Source: a bacterium 1xD42-87
GTDB taxonomy: Bacteria; Bacillota; Clostridia; Lachnospirales; Lachnospiraceae
Length of the DNA: 64,000 nt
Assembly (NCBI GenBank): GCA_003611805.1
Contig: RAYM01000001.1
Coordinates: 181,350 to 245,349 of the forward strand
Direction of reading: 5' to 3'
Position numbers and translations under genes: made by a program. Position 1 is the first letter of the stretch. Each line of letters opens with the position of its first letter. The notes under the pieces were generated by a model that was given only the letters and a program-made list of their open reading frames with translations, did no database searches and had not been told where the DNA came from. Positions 42,303 through 50,377 of the stretch are shown here, in pieces.

Positions 42303-44150
42303 TTGAAACGTTCTCTCTCTTCCAGACAATGTACACTGGTTTTGATTTTGTTTACCACTTTGAGCATCCTGACGCTGCTTTGGTACGGCCGCACGCATCA
42401 GGACAATGAATTTCGCGCTTTTGCGCAAGCATTTTTCTTAGAAGAAGTGCAGGCAAACCCCATTCATTTTCACTATACCATAGACAATCCGTCCGCCTAC
42501 GGCGTGGATGAATCGTCTCTGACCCTGCCCGTCTATCAGCCGGGGGACGCCGCGAACGAAGTGTGCGCCCTGTCTCTGGCACGCGAAGAACTCGGCAGGA
42601 TCAACCCAGGGGCGCTGAACGAAGAAAACCGCCGGCTCTACGAGCTTTTAGACAGTTACCTTTTAGCTGCAGCTTCTACCGCCGCCTATCCTTATTTCTC
42701 GGAGCCGCTTTCCCCATCCTCGGGCTTACCTTCGGAACTGCCGATTTTGTTTTCCGAATACCGTCTGGATGACAAAGCCGATATTGAAAATTACCTGTCA
42801 ATCCTCACCCAGATTCCTTCCTACTTTGAAGGGCTTCTCGTCTATGAGCAGGAAAAGGCGGATGCCGGGCTTTTTATGTCCGATCTTACCGCCGACCGGG
42901 TGATCCGGCAATGTTCCGAACTGCTGGACGCCTCCGATCTGAAAGACGGTTCGCATTTTCTGGAAATAACTTTTAACGACAGACTGCAGCGGCTTGCGGA
43001 GAAAAAAATTCTGTCTGCCGAAGAAGTAGATTCCTACGTGTCCAAGCATAACCGCCTGTTGACCACAGTGGTCCTTCCCGCTTATGACCGTCTGGCGGAC
43101 GGTCTGACCGTGTTAAAAGGTTCGGGAAAAACAACCTGCGGTTTGGCAGGGCAGGAAAACGGCAGGGATTATTATCGGGCGCTTGTTCGCCTGCGCACTG
43201 GTTCTTACCGCGACATCGATGAAATCAAACGTCTTCTGGCTAAGGACCTGCGGTTCAACTATGAATCGCTGTTTTCCCTTCTTGCCGCGAATCCGGCGTT
43301 AAAGGAGATGATTGCCGAAACACCCTCGCTTCTGCCGGAAATGACGCCGGAAGAAATTCTCGCAGATCTGCAGTCGGAAATCGGGGTGGAATATCCGCCC
43401 ATCCCCGCGGGCAGGGACAACGCACCCATCCGCTCCACCATAAAGTATGTGGATGCCAGTCTGGAAGCTTACAGCGCCCCCGCCTTTTACATGATGCCGC
43501 CCATCGACAACATCTGCGACAATCTGATCTGCTTAAACGCAAAAGACACGGAAGACGACCTGGCGCTCTTCACCACACTGGCACATGAAGGTTATCCCGG
43601 TCACCTGTACCAGACAGTATACAGCAAGCGCTATCAAGAGCAGCAAAATATCCTGCCCCTCGGAAACGTCCTCTACTACGGCGGATTTGTGGAGGGCTGG
43701 GCAATGTATGTGGAACTGGATTCCTTTGACCGTGCCATCGAGCTGGCAGAGGAATCCCACCCGGAAGCCGCTGCCTATTATCAGGTCTGCCGCCTTGACA
43801 GACAGTTCAGGCTGGGACTGTACTCCCTTCTGGATATCGCCATCCATTATGACAACGCTTCCTTCGAGGATGTGCAGAGGCTCTGTTACTGTCTTGGTAT
43901 TAATGACAGCGCAAATCTCGCCGCCCTCTACCAGTATATCGCGGAGGAGCCATGCAATTACCTGAAATATTATCTGGGATATCTGGAAATTCTGGAATTA
44001 AAAAAACAGGCAGCCGTCCTCTGGTCCGAGCCGAACCAGGTGACCGCTGTCTACAACGACACGGAATTTTTATACCGCTTTCATTCTTTCCTGCTTCAAA
44101 ACGGTCCGGCAGACTATCGGACGCTGGCAAGAAGGCTGGCGGCAGAATAG
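42303..44150 (+). CDS. DUF885 family metalloprotease-like membrane protein
   Basis: 615 residues from TTG 42303 (AGG eight bases upstream). An N-terminal hydrophobic helix (TLVLILFTTLSILTLLWYG) anchors or exports it. The DUF885 zinc motif HEGYPGH occurs about residue 462, followed by FVEGWAMYVELDSFD with the third probable zinc Glu and RLDRQFRLGLYSLLDIAIHY. DUF885 proteins are probable peptidases of unknown substrate. It follows the GGDEF gene by 65 bases on the same strand and may be co-transcribed. Confidence 0.88.
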   Translation: MKRSLSSRQCTLVLILFTTLSILTLLWYGRTHQDNEFRAFAQAFFLEEVQANPIHFHYTIDNPSAYGVDESSLTLPVYQPGDAANEVCALSLAREELGRINPGALNEENRRLYELLDSYLLAAASTAAYPYFSEPLSPSSGLPSELPILFSEYRLDDKADIENYLSILTQIPSYFEGLLVYEQEKADAGLFMSDLTADRVIRQCSELLDASDLKDGSHFLEITFNDRLQRLAEKKILSAEEVDSYVSKHNRLLTTVVLPAYDRLADGLTVLKGSGKTTCGLAGQENGRDYYRALVRLRTGSYRDIDEIKRLLAKDLRFNYESLFSLLAANPALKEMIAETPSLLPEMTPEEILADLQSEIGVEYPPIPAGRDNAPIRSTIKYVDASLEAYSAPAFYMMPPIDNICDNLICLNAKDTEDDLALFTTLAHEGYPGHLYQTVYSKRYQEQQNILPLGNVLYYGGFVEGWAMYVELDSFDRAIELAEESHPEAAAYYQVCRLDRQFRLGLYSLLDIAIHYDNASFEDVQRLCYCLGINDSANLAALYQYIAEEPCNYLKYYLGYLEILELKKQAAVLWSEPNQVTAVYNDTEFLYRFHSFLLQNGPADYRTLARRLAAE

Positions 44151-44184
44151 TCCGCACGGCAAACGCCACCCGCAAAACGCGGGG

Positions 44185-44622
44185 TCAGTTTACTTCCCTG
44201 AAAAATCTCGTCAGCTTGGAGAGGGCGCTTTCAAGCGCTCTCTGTTCCTCCTCGGAAAGTTCATTCAAAACCGCGCCAATCATTTCCTCATGGAACCGGC
44301 GGTGGTGGAAATACGCCTTTTTCCCTTTTTCCGAAAGAGAGATCAGCACCACCCGCCTGTCTTCCTCGCTCCTGGTTCTGTCCACATATCCTTTTTTTAC
44401 GAGACTATTAACCGCTATAGTCAGTGTTCCTGTCGTAACCTCAAGCTCCCTCGCCACACTGGTCATATTTTTTGCCGAATTTGGACCGATCGCCTCTATA
44501 ACGTGCATATCGTTTGCCGTCACATCTTTGTATTCCTCGGTTCTGATCGCCCGCTCCTCCAGTGTGTTAATATCCCTGAAGAGTCTGACCAATACCTCAT
44601 TCAATGTATTGCTGATATCCAT
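44185..44622 (-). CDS. MarR-family regulator, FabT-like
   Basis: 145 residues from ATG 44622 (GGAGG five bases upstream). Winged helix: DVTANDMHVIEAIGPNSAKN, ARELEVTTGTLTIAVNSLVK, KGYVDRTRSEEDRRVVLISL, then a helical dimerising end. The sequence and the upstream GTTTGA-N3-TCAAAC site resemble FabT, repressor of fatty-acid synthesis in Firmicutes. No fab genes are next to it; it is alone, converging on the DUF885 gene. Confidence 0.85.
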   Translation of the reverse strand: MDISNTLNEVLVRLFRDINTLEERAIRTEEYKDVTANDMHVIEAIGPNSAKNMTSVARELEVTTGTLTIAVNSLVKKGYVDRTRSEEDRRVVLISLSEKGKKAYFHHRRFHEEMIGAVLNELSEEEQRALESALSKLTRFFREVN

Positions 44623-44714
44623 TATTACCTCCATGTCAGAGCAGTTTACTGCGATGACACGCGTCGAGTGCACAAACATGTCTCCTAAATCTTCAAACAG
44701 TGTATCAAAATATA

Positions 44715-44729
44715 GTTTGAAAGTCAAAC
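44715..44729. promoter_or_regulatory. FabT-like operator
   Basis: GTTTGA (44715-44720), AAG, TCAAAC (44724-44729): a perfect dyad about 95 bases upstream of the MarR-type start. It fits the AGTTTGA-N-TCAAA type of box described for FabT and suggests autoregulation. Confidence 0.55.
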
Positions 44730-44754
44730 CTTTCGTCTCTCCCGAAAGTACCAA

Positions 44755-45037
44755 TTATAAATTTTAGTTTATACTTTCTTTCTTTTTTCTTTTGAATTCT
44801 GACACATCGCATTCACAAATAGCATGTATAGTATGAATTGTAGTTAAGACAGAACCGAATCAAAAATTCGGTCCGCAGGGATTAATGACTCAGATTCTTT
44901 GGCGGTGGTTATACTACACTTACAATGGAGTCGCCGGCGCTGGTTTGGCGCCGACCGGCTTCGACTAAACATAACAGCGGTCTAAAAGCTGCTGTTGACA
45001 TATATTTGAACCAACATTTCTATCCTTCTCACACACA
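44755..45037. other. Gene-free but structured intergenic stretch
   Basis: No convincing reading frame. It contains several potential stems: ACCGAAT...ATTCGGT (about 44850-44870), GTCGCCGGCGC...GCGCCGACCGGC (about 44932-44960) and AACAGC...GCTGTT (about 44973-44996). This could be an unannotated RNA or remnants of one; no known riboswitch or RNA family was recognised. Confidence 0.35.
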
Positions 45038-45067
45038 GAAACGGCGCTCCCTACGGAGCGCCGTTTC
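45038..45067. terminator. Strong hairpin after spmB
   Basis: Perfect 13-bp stem GAAACGGCGCTCC (45038-45050), loop CTAC, complement to 45067. It lies 30 bases beyond the spmB stop. On the minus strand the T run is short, but the stem is very stable. Confidence 0.75.
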
Positions 45068-45097
45068 GCATGATCTACCAACATACTTGTGCATTCT

Positions 45098-45628
45098 TCA
45101 CACTATTTTACCAGCCAGCACGATACTTGCCGCAATCCCCGCGAAGGTTGCAAGCAGCGCCCCTTTCAGTGTATAGCGCGTCTTCGTCACCTTTGCCGCC
45201 AGAAAGTAGACGCTCATGGTGTAAAAGATTGTCTCCGTACAGCTCATCATAATGGAAGTGGTAAGACCGATCAGCGAATCCGGCCCGTGATTTTTAAAAA
45301 TATCCAGCACAAGCCCCGTAGCTGCCGAGGAAGAAAACATCTTCACCAGCATTAACGGCACCAGTTCTGCGGAAAAGCCCAGTCTGTCCGCCACGCCGCC
45401 GAAGAGACCTCCGACAAATTCCAGAAATCCCGAGGCGCGCAAAACACCCACCGCTACCATAAGACCGATCAGCGTGGGCATAATCTGTATCACCGTGTGA
45501 AAACCATCCTTCGCACCTTTGATAAAATCCTCGTACACATTGCTGTGGTTGGAAATACCGTATGCCACGATATAAAACAGAATGACCGGAATAATGATAT
45601 TCGAAATATTGGATAAGACTGTCGCCAT
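45098..45628 (-). CDS. spmB: Spore maturation protein B
   Basis: 176 residues with four or five membrane helices and the nucleoside-recognition-type fold: NIIIPVILFYIVAYGISNHS, GFHTVIQIMPTLIGLMVAVG, LVPLMLVKMFSSSAATGLVL and LIGLTTSIMMSCTETIFYTM. With SpmA it is needed for spore core dehydration. The partner spmA, normally directly upstream, is absent here; a spmA fragment is 16 kb away at 61.8-62.0 kb on the same strand. No Shine-Dalgarno is seen before the start, so expression may be impaired. Confidence 0.88.
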   Translation of the reverse strand: MATVLSNISNIIIPVILFYIVAYGISNHSNVYEDFIKGAKDGFHTVIQIMPTLIGLMVAVGVLRASGFLEFVGGLFGGVADRLGFSAELVPLMLVKMFSSSAATGLVLDIFKNHGPDSLIGLTTSIMMSCTETIFYTMSVYFLAAKVTKTRYTLKGALLATFAGIAASIVLAGKIV

Positions 45629-45924
45629 AAGCAAACCCGCAAACTGGTTTTATAAACTTTATGCAGGAGGAACCTTGTTTATCCCTGTACCGCTCACTTT
45701 ATAAATCCGGTCCGTATGCTTCGATACCGTACAGCAGGCACATAGCGCCGGTGTTAAAGCCTCGCTTCCAAACATGTCATAAATTTTGAATCAAAACATT
45801 GATAAATGACAGAAATACTGCTACCATAATATCAGAAAAACAGCTGTCACCTGTCAGATTTCGGTGTTCGCCTGACATGATAATGAAAGATTCAGCCGCA
45901 CCAGAACATGAAACGGAGATCTCC

Positions 45925-46413
45925 ATGATGCAATCAAACATGACGGTTCTCGCCGCGCTGATCGGCATGATCGCCTTTATGGCTGTTCTTGCCATACTAA
46001 TCGACTTTTTTATCCGCCGCAGACGCGACCGGCGCATCAGCCGGATGGACGAGCTGGACGGGCATGATTTTGAATTTTTCTGCGCAGACCTTTTGCGGGC
46101 GCAGGGATTTATCGACGTGGAGGTAACCCGCGGCAGCGGCGACTTCGGCGTGGATATTCTGGCGGAGAAAGACGGCGTCACCTATGCCGTCCAGTGCAAA
46201 CGTTACAACGGCCCCGTCGGGGTAGAAGCGGTGCTGCGCACCTACGGCGGTTTGGCATACTATGAACGGATGGTGGGCGTCGTTATGACAAACCAGTATT
46301 TTACCTCTCCCGCCGTAGAAGCCGCCAAAAAGCTGCACATCCTGCTCTGGGACAGGGGCTATATGGATGCTATGATCGAGGAGGGCGGCAACCGGCAAAG
46401 CCCGCGGACATGA
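45925..46413 (+). CDS. Membrane-anchored Mrr-like restriction endonuclease domain protein
   Basis: 162 residues from ATG 45925 (GGAG six bases upstream; earlier ATGs lack one). One membrane helix (about 8-30, LAALIGMIAFMAVLAILIDF) followed by basic residues, then an Mrr-type PD-(D/E)xK core: ELDGHDFEFFCADLLRAQGF, RGSGDFGVDILAEKDGVTYA with catalytic Asp, and VQCKRYNGPVG with the QxK. Such small membrane Mrr proteins are widespread; a role in degrading foreign or damaged DNA is inferred, not shown. Confidence 0.82.
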   Translation: MMQSNMTVLAALIGMIAFMAVLAILIDFFIRRRRDRRISRMDELDGHDFEFFCADLLRAQGFIDVEVTRGSGDFGVDILAEKDGVTYAVQCKRYNGPVGVEAVLRTYGGLAYYERMVGVVMTNQYFTSPAVEAAKKLHILLWDRGYMDAMIEEGGNRQSPRT

Positions 46414-46465
46414 TTTTGATTTTCCACAGGTTGAAATAGGCAAAAAAAGAAAGGCAGAACAACTT

Positions 46466-47599
46466 ATGAATACATTAAAAAAATACGCGTTAAGTGAAAT
46501 CCCCCATTATAAGGTACACGGGCGCACGGTTCCCGGAACCTGCCCGCTGCCGCTCTTTTTTAGCGGAAGCGCAGTGGAATTGAATGTATCCGGCTCTGAA
46601 CTTTGGGCCAGCCTGGAAGTCACATGGCAAAATCTTGAAATATGGGTGACCGTAGAAGTAAACAGGGAATTGATGAGCCGCCAGATGCTGATGCCGGGAA
46701 AGCAATCTCTGTGCCTGTTCCGCGGCATGAGCGAAGAGTCTGTCAAAAATGTGCGTATTACCAGGGAAACGCAGGCTATGGTTGAGGACGAGGACTGCTG
46801 CCTCCTTGTCCAGGGCTTTCAGACGGACGGAAGTTTCCATCCGATTCCCAGGGGAAAATACACGCTGGAATTTGTCGGCGACAGCATCACCTCGGGGGAG
46901 GGCACCTATGGAGCGAAAGGAGATCTGGGCTGGATTCCCATGTACATGAGCTACAGCCGCTGTTACGCCAAAATGACGGCGGAAGCGCTCGGCGCGGATG
47001 CCTATATGATTTCAAAAGGCGGCTGGGGCGTGCTGTCCAGCTGGGACAATAACCCGGACTGCAATATTCCTTCCCGCTACGAACAGCTCTGCGGTCTCTG
47101 CTGCGGAAATAAAAATGAAAGCCTCGGCGCGTTCGCCCCTTATGATTTTACTGTAAGAAAGACGGATGCCGTGATCGTCAATCTCGGCACCAACGACGCG
47201 TCCGCTTTCCAGCAGCCTGCCTGGCACGATCCCGCCACAGGGCGGACGTTCAAGCAGCATCTGAACCCGGATGGCGCTTTCGCCGAAGAGGACCTGACCC
47301 GTTTCGAGGACGCCGTCGTCTCCTTCCTGCAGATGCTGCGGAAACACAACCCGCAGGCGCACATTGTCTGGTGCTACGGCATGCTGGGCTACGACCTTTC
47401 CTTCGCAATCAGTGAAGCCGTGTCACACTATATAAGAGAAAGCGACGATCACAACGTCATTTATCTGCAGCTGCCCAACACCACAGAGGAAACTGTCGGC
47501 TCCAACAGTCATCCGGGAGAGCTTTCCCACCAAAGGGCAGCTCGGGTACTGACAGAGTATCTGCAGGATTATTTTTCCAGAACAAATGCGGACCATTAA
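46466..47599 (+). CDS. SGNH/GDSL carbohydrate esterase (CE2-like)
   Basis: 377 residues without a signal peptide. N-terminal beta-jelly-roll region (to about 130) and a C-terminal SGNH hydrolase: nucleophile Ser in LEFVGDSITSGEGTYG, block III Gly/Asn in VNLGTNDASAF, catalytic His in SNSHPGELSHQRAARVLTEY. This two-domain layout matches CE2 acetyl-esterases that remove acetyl groups from hemicellulose sugars. Being intracellular it could deacetylate imported oligosaccharides, which fits the arabinose-rich context. Weak ribosome site AAAGG 11 bases upstream. Confidence 0.82.
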   Translation: MNTLKKYALSEIPHYKVHGRTVPGTCPLPLFFSGSAVELNVSGSELWASLEVTWQNLEIWVTVEVNRELMSRQMLMPGKQSLCLFRGMSEESVKNVRITRETQAMVEDEDCCLLVQGFQTDGSFHPIPRGKYTLEFVGDSITSGEGTYGAKGDLGWIPMYMSYSRCYAKMTAEALGADAYMISKGGWGVLSSWDNNPDCNIPSRYEQLCGLCCGNKNESLGAFAPYDFTVRKTDAVIVNLGTNDASAFQQPAWHDPATGRTFKQHLNPDGAFAEEDLTRFEDAVVSFLQMLRKHNPQAHIVWCYGMLGYDLSFAISEAVSHYIRESDDHNVIYLQLPNTTEETVGSNSHPGELSHQRAARVLTEYLQDYFSRTNADH

Positions 47600-47630
47600 G
47601 CCCGGTCTGCCGCATTCTGGTTTGTATAAA

Positions 47631-47673
47631 AACAGCATTCCGGCATGATTTCATAAATGGCCGAAATGCTGTT
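47631..47673. terminator. Bidirectional terminator
   Basis: AACAGCATTCCGGC (47631-47644) pairs with GCCGAAATGCTGTT (47660-47673), one mismatch, between the convergent esterase and ROK genes. A T-rich tail follows on the plus strand and A-rich sequence precedes it. Confidence 0.75.
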
Positions 47674-47692
47674 CTCTTTTCTGTACCAGATC

Positions 47693-48565
47693 TTATCTTT
47701 CCAGCTCCATCATCCCCAGTTTCAGCGCCCCCATGATGCCTTGCCTGTCATCCAGGCTCTGTACCACGATATAGCTGTCCAGATCTTCCAGCTCCTCTGT
47801 CCTGATGTAGCCGTTTAACAGGTCCTTGAATTTTGCGCGCACTAGGGGCAGAAGCTGGGTCTGATGCATCACGCCACCGCCCAGAATAATGCGCTGGGGG
47901 GATACGAGCATCGTATAATCTACGAGCGCCTGCGCGATATAGTTCGCCTCCATCTCCCAGACTTCCTCTCGGTCGGCAAGCTCGATCGCCTTCTTGCCCC
48001 ATCTTCCCTCAATCGCCGGTCCTGCCGCCAGTCCTTCCATACAGTTCTCATGGAAAGGGCAGAACCCTTCGTAGGTATCATTCGGCAGCTTACTCAGCAG
48101 AATATGACCGCCTTCCGGATGCATCATGCCATGCAGAAGATTGCCGTCCACGATCACGCCGACCCCGACACCTGTGCCGATTGTAATGTAAACGCAACTG
48201 TGAAGCCCTTTTGCGATACCCCATGTATATTCCCCGAGCGCAGATCCGTTCACATCCGTATCAAACCCGACCGGCACGCCAAGCTCCTTTTTAAACGCCC
48301 CCACAATGTTATAATTCTGCCACGCAAGTTTAGGCGTGGTCGTAATATAACCGTATGTATCCGAATCCCTGTTCACGTCGATCGGTCCAAAACACCCGAT
48401 GCCGAGCGCCTCGATCCCTTTCCCCCTGAAAAAGGAAAGCAGTTTCGGCATCGTAATCTCCGGCGTCTCCGTAGGAATCGAAACCTGCTCCAAAATTTCA
48501 CCGTTCTCGTTGCCGATGGCGCACACCATCTTTGTGCCTCCCGCTTCCAATGCGCCTAATATCAT
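47693..48565 (-). CDS. ROK-family sugar kinase (fructokinase-like)
   Basis: 290 residues. ATP loop GALEAGGTKMVCAIGNENGE, IGCFGPIDVNRDSDTYGYIT, sugar-binding FDTDVNGSALGEYTWG, ITIGTGVGVGVIVDG, and the ROK zinc/His region MMHPEGGHILLSKLPNDTYE with GFCPFHENCMEGLAAGPAIE. The H...C..H..C cluster is typical of bacterial ROK fructokinases (ScrK, GmuE type), so fructose or mannose is the likely substrate. Start ATG 48565 follows GGAGG. Single gene. Confidence 0.9.
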   Translation of the reverse strand: MILGALEAGGTKMVCAIGNENGEILEQVSIPTETPEITMPKLLSFFRGKGIEALGIGCFGPIDVNRDSDTYGYITTTPKLAWQNYNIVGAFKKELGVPVGFDTDVNGSALGEYTWGIAKGLHSCVYITIGTGVGVGVIVDGNLLHGMMHPEGGHILLSKLPNDTYEGFCPFHENCMEGLAAGPAIEGRWGKKAIELADREEVWEMEANYIAQALVDYTMLVSPQRIILGGGVMHQTQLLPLVRAKFKDLLNGYIRTEELEDLDSYIVVQSLDDRQGIMGALKLGMMELER

Positions 48566-48774
48566 AACTCTCCTCCGTTCCGAAGCGTTTCCCGCCCCTC
48601 TTATTTTGATATTCCACCCACACCCGTTCTCAGCACGCGCTTCTCCGCTGTTTCACAGCTATTGATTGCGCAACGCTCAATCGGCTCATATACAGGTATT
48701 CACCCAAAGCAATATCTTCCTGTCAAACTCATGCCGACACGATTTACCTGACAGAAGCCGTTCTGACCGAACGG

Positions 48775-50139
48775 TTATCCCACAATTTCCCGTGCCACAA
48801 ACACCCCGCTGGCGGACGCGTGGGACAGGGAATGGGTCACGCCGCTGCCGTCCCCGATAATATAAAGCCCTTTATGCCTCGTCTCGAGATGCTCGTCAAT
48901 CTCCACTTCCATATTATAAAATTTTACCTCCACACCGTACAGCAGTGTGTCGTCGTTTGCCGTGCCAGGGGCAATCTTGTCAAGGGCATAGATCATCTCG
49001 ATGATGCCGTCCAGAATCCGTTTCGGGAGAACAAGGCTTAAATCCCCCGGCGTGGCAGCAAGCGTAGGCTCGATAACTCCTTCCTCAATCCGCTTGGCGT
49101 TGCTCCTTCTGCCGCGCACCAGATCCCCGAACCGCTGCACGATCACGCCGCCGCCCAGCATATTGGAAAGTCTGGCAATGCTCTCCCCGTAACCGTTGCT
49201 GTCTTTGAATGGCTCCGAGAAATGCTTCGCCACAAGAAGCGCAAAGTTTGTATTTTCCGTCTGCTTCTCCGCACCCTCATAACTGTGCCCGTTCACCGTC
49301 ACAATACCGTTGGTGTTCTCGTTCACCACAATTCCATGCGGATTCATACAGAATGTTCTCACGCTGTCCTCAAATTTCTCCGTGCGGTAGACGATCTTGC
49401 TCTCGTAGAGTTCGTCTGTCAGGTGAGAGAAAATCACCGCAGGCAGTTCCACTCGCACACCGATATCCACACGGTTCGATTTCGTATGAATATCAAGTTC
49501 TTCGCAGACTTTCTCCATCCACTTGCTTCCGCTTCTCCCAACGGAAATAACGCATTTGCCACATTCGTAGGCGCCCTTTTCACAGATCACGCGGTAGCCG
49601 CCCTCCGCCCGTTCCACCGACCGAACCGGGGTGTCAAAATAAAATTCTATCTTTTCCTTTAATTCCGCATACAGGTTTTCCAGAACCACATAATTGATAT
49701 CCGTCCCCAGATGACGCACGGACGCGTCCAGCAGATTCAGATTATTCTGCAGACAAAGCTTCTTGAATTGGGTGCCCGCTGTGGAATACAGCCTCGTCCC
49801 CCCGCCGCCGTGCTTCATATTGATCTCATCCACATAGTGCATCAGTTCTATCGCTTTTTTCTTGCCTACATATTCGTGAAGCGTGCCGCCAAAATCGTTG
49901 GTAATATTATATTTTCCGTCAGAAAACGCGCCCGCGCCGCCAAAACCGCTCATAATCGAGCAGCTCGGACAACCCACACAGGATTTCACCTTATCACCGT
50001 CTATGGGGCAGTGCCGCTTTTCCAGCGCATGCCCCGCCTCAAACACCGCTATCTTTAAATCCGGTCTCTTCTGTGTCAGCTCATAAGCCGAATAAATGCC
50101 GCCCGGTCCCGCACCGACAATGATCACATCATATTTCAT
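48775..50139 (-). CDS. FAD-dependent dehydrogenase (COG2509-like)
   Basis: 454 residues from ATG 50139 (GGAGGGG seven bases upstream). FAD-binding Rossmann motif VIIVGAGPGGIYSAYELTQK at the N-terminus; a Cys cluster CPIDGDKVKSCVGCPSC near residue 50; GGAGAFSDGKYNITNDFGGT; C-terminal FAD contact GLYIIGDGSGVTHSLSHASA. These features match the uncharacterised FAD-dependent dehydrogenases of COG2509. Physiological substrate unknown. Monocistronic. Confidence 0.88.
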   Translation of the reverse strand: MKYDVIIVGAGPGGIYSAYELTQKRPDLKIAVFEAGHALEKRHCPIDGDKVKSCVGCPSCSIMSGFGGAGAFSDGKYNITNDFGGTLHEYVGKKKAIELMHYVDEINMKHGGGGTRLYSTAGTQFKKLCLQNNLNLLDASVRHLGTDINYVVLENLYAELKEKIEFYFDTPVRSVERAEGGYRVICEKGAYECGKCVISVGRSGSKWMEKVCEELDIHTKSNRVDIGVRVELPAVIFSHLTDELYESKIVYRTEKFEDSVRTFCMNPHGIVVNENTNGIVTVNGHSYEGAEKQTENTNFALLVAKHFSEPFKDSNGYGESIARLSNMLGGGVIVQRFGDLVRGRRSNAKRIEEGVIEPTLAATPGDLSLVLPKRILDGIIEMIYALDKIAPGTANDDTLLYGVEVKFYNMEVEIDEHLETRHKGLYIIGDGSGVTHSLSHASASGVFVAREIVG

Positions 50140-50251
50140 AAACGACCCCTCCAAACCCTTGTCCGTCCTATGGATTCCATCCGCTTATATCCTAACATAA
50201 ACGGCATCCGTGAGCAACAAAAACTACGCTTTTTACCGTTTACAAAACTAC

Positions 50252-50280
50252 TTGAAAAAAGCGTCAGATCGTACTATGAT
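50252..50280 (+). promoter_or_regulatory. Promoter of the SulP transporter
   Basis: TTGAAA (50252-50257), a 17-base spacer and TATGAT (50275-50280). A leader of about 90 bases follows; it contains short hairpins (CCTC...GAGG) but no recognised riboswitch. Confidence 0.65.
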
Positions 50281-50377
50281 GGAAACGTCGGTGCGTTCCC
50301 TCGCGGATAAAGAGGAATACACCTCAGAGGAAATGATTGTTATTGAATAAACAAAAGAAAATGGGAGTTGATCTACT

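Noticed and set aside
45659..45775. 38-codon minus-strand frame upstream of spmB
   Set aside because: Composition is protein-like at the end, but it has no ribosome site and no recognised similarity; too short to support.
50276..50350. 24-codon open frame before the SulP gene as a leader peptide
   Set aside because: Its ATG is part of the -10 box TATGAT, so it would not be transcribed from its start; no ribosome site.
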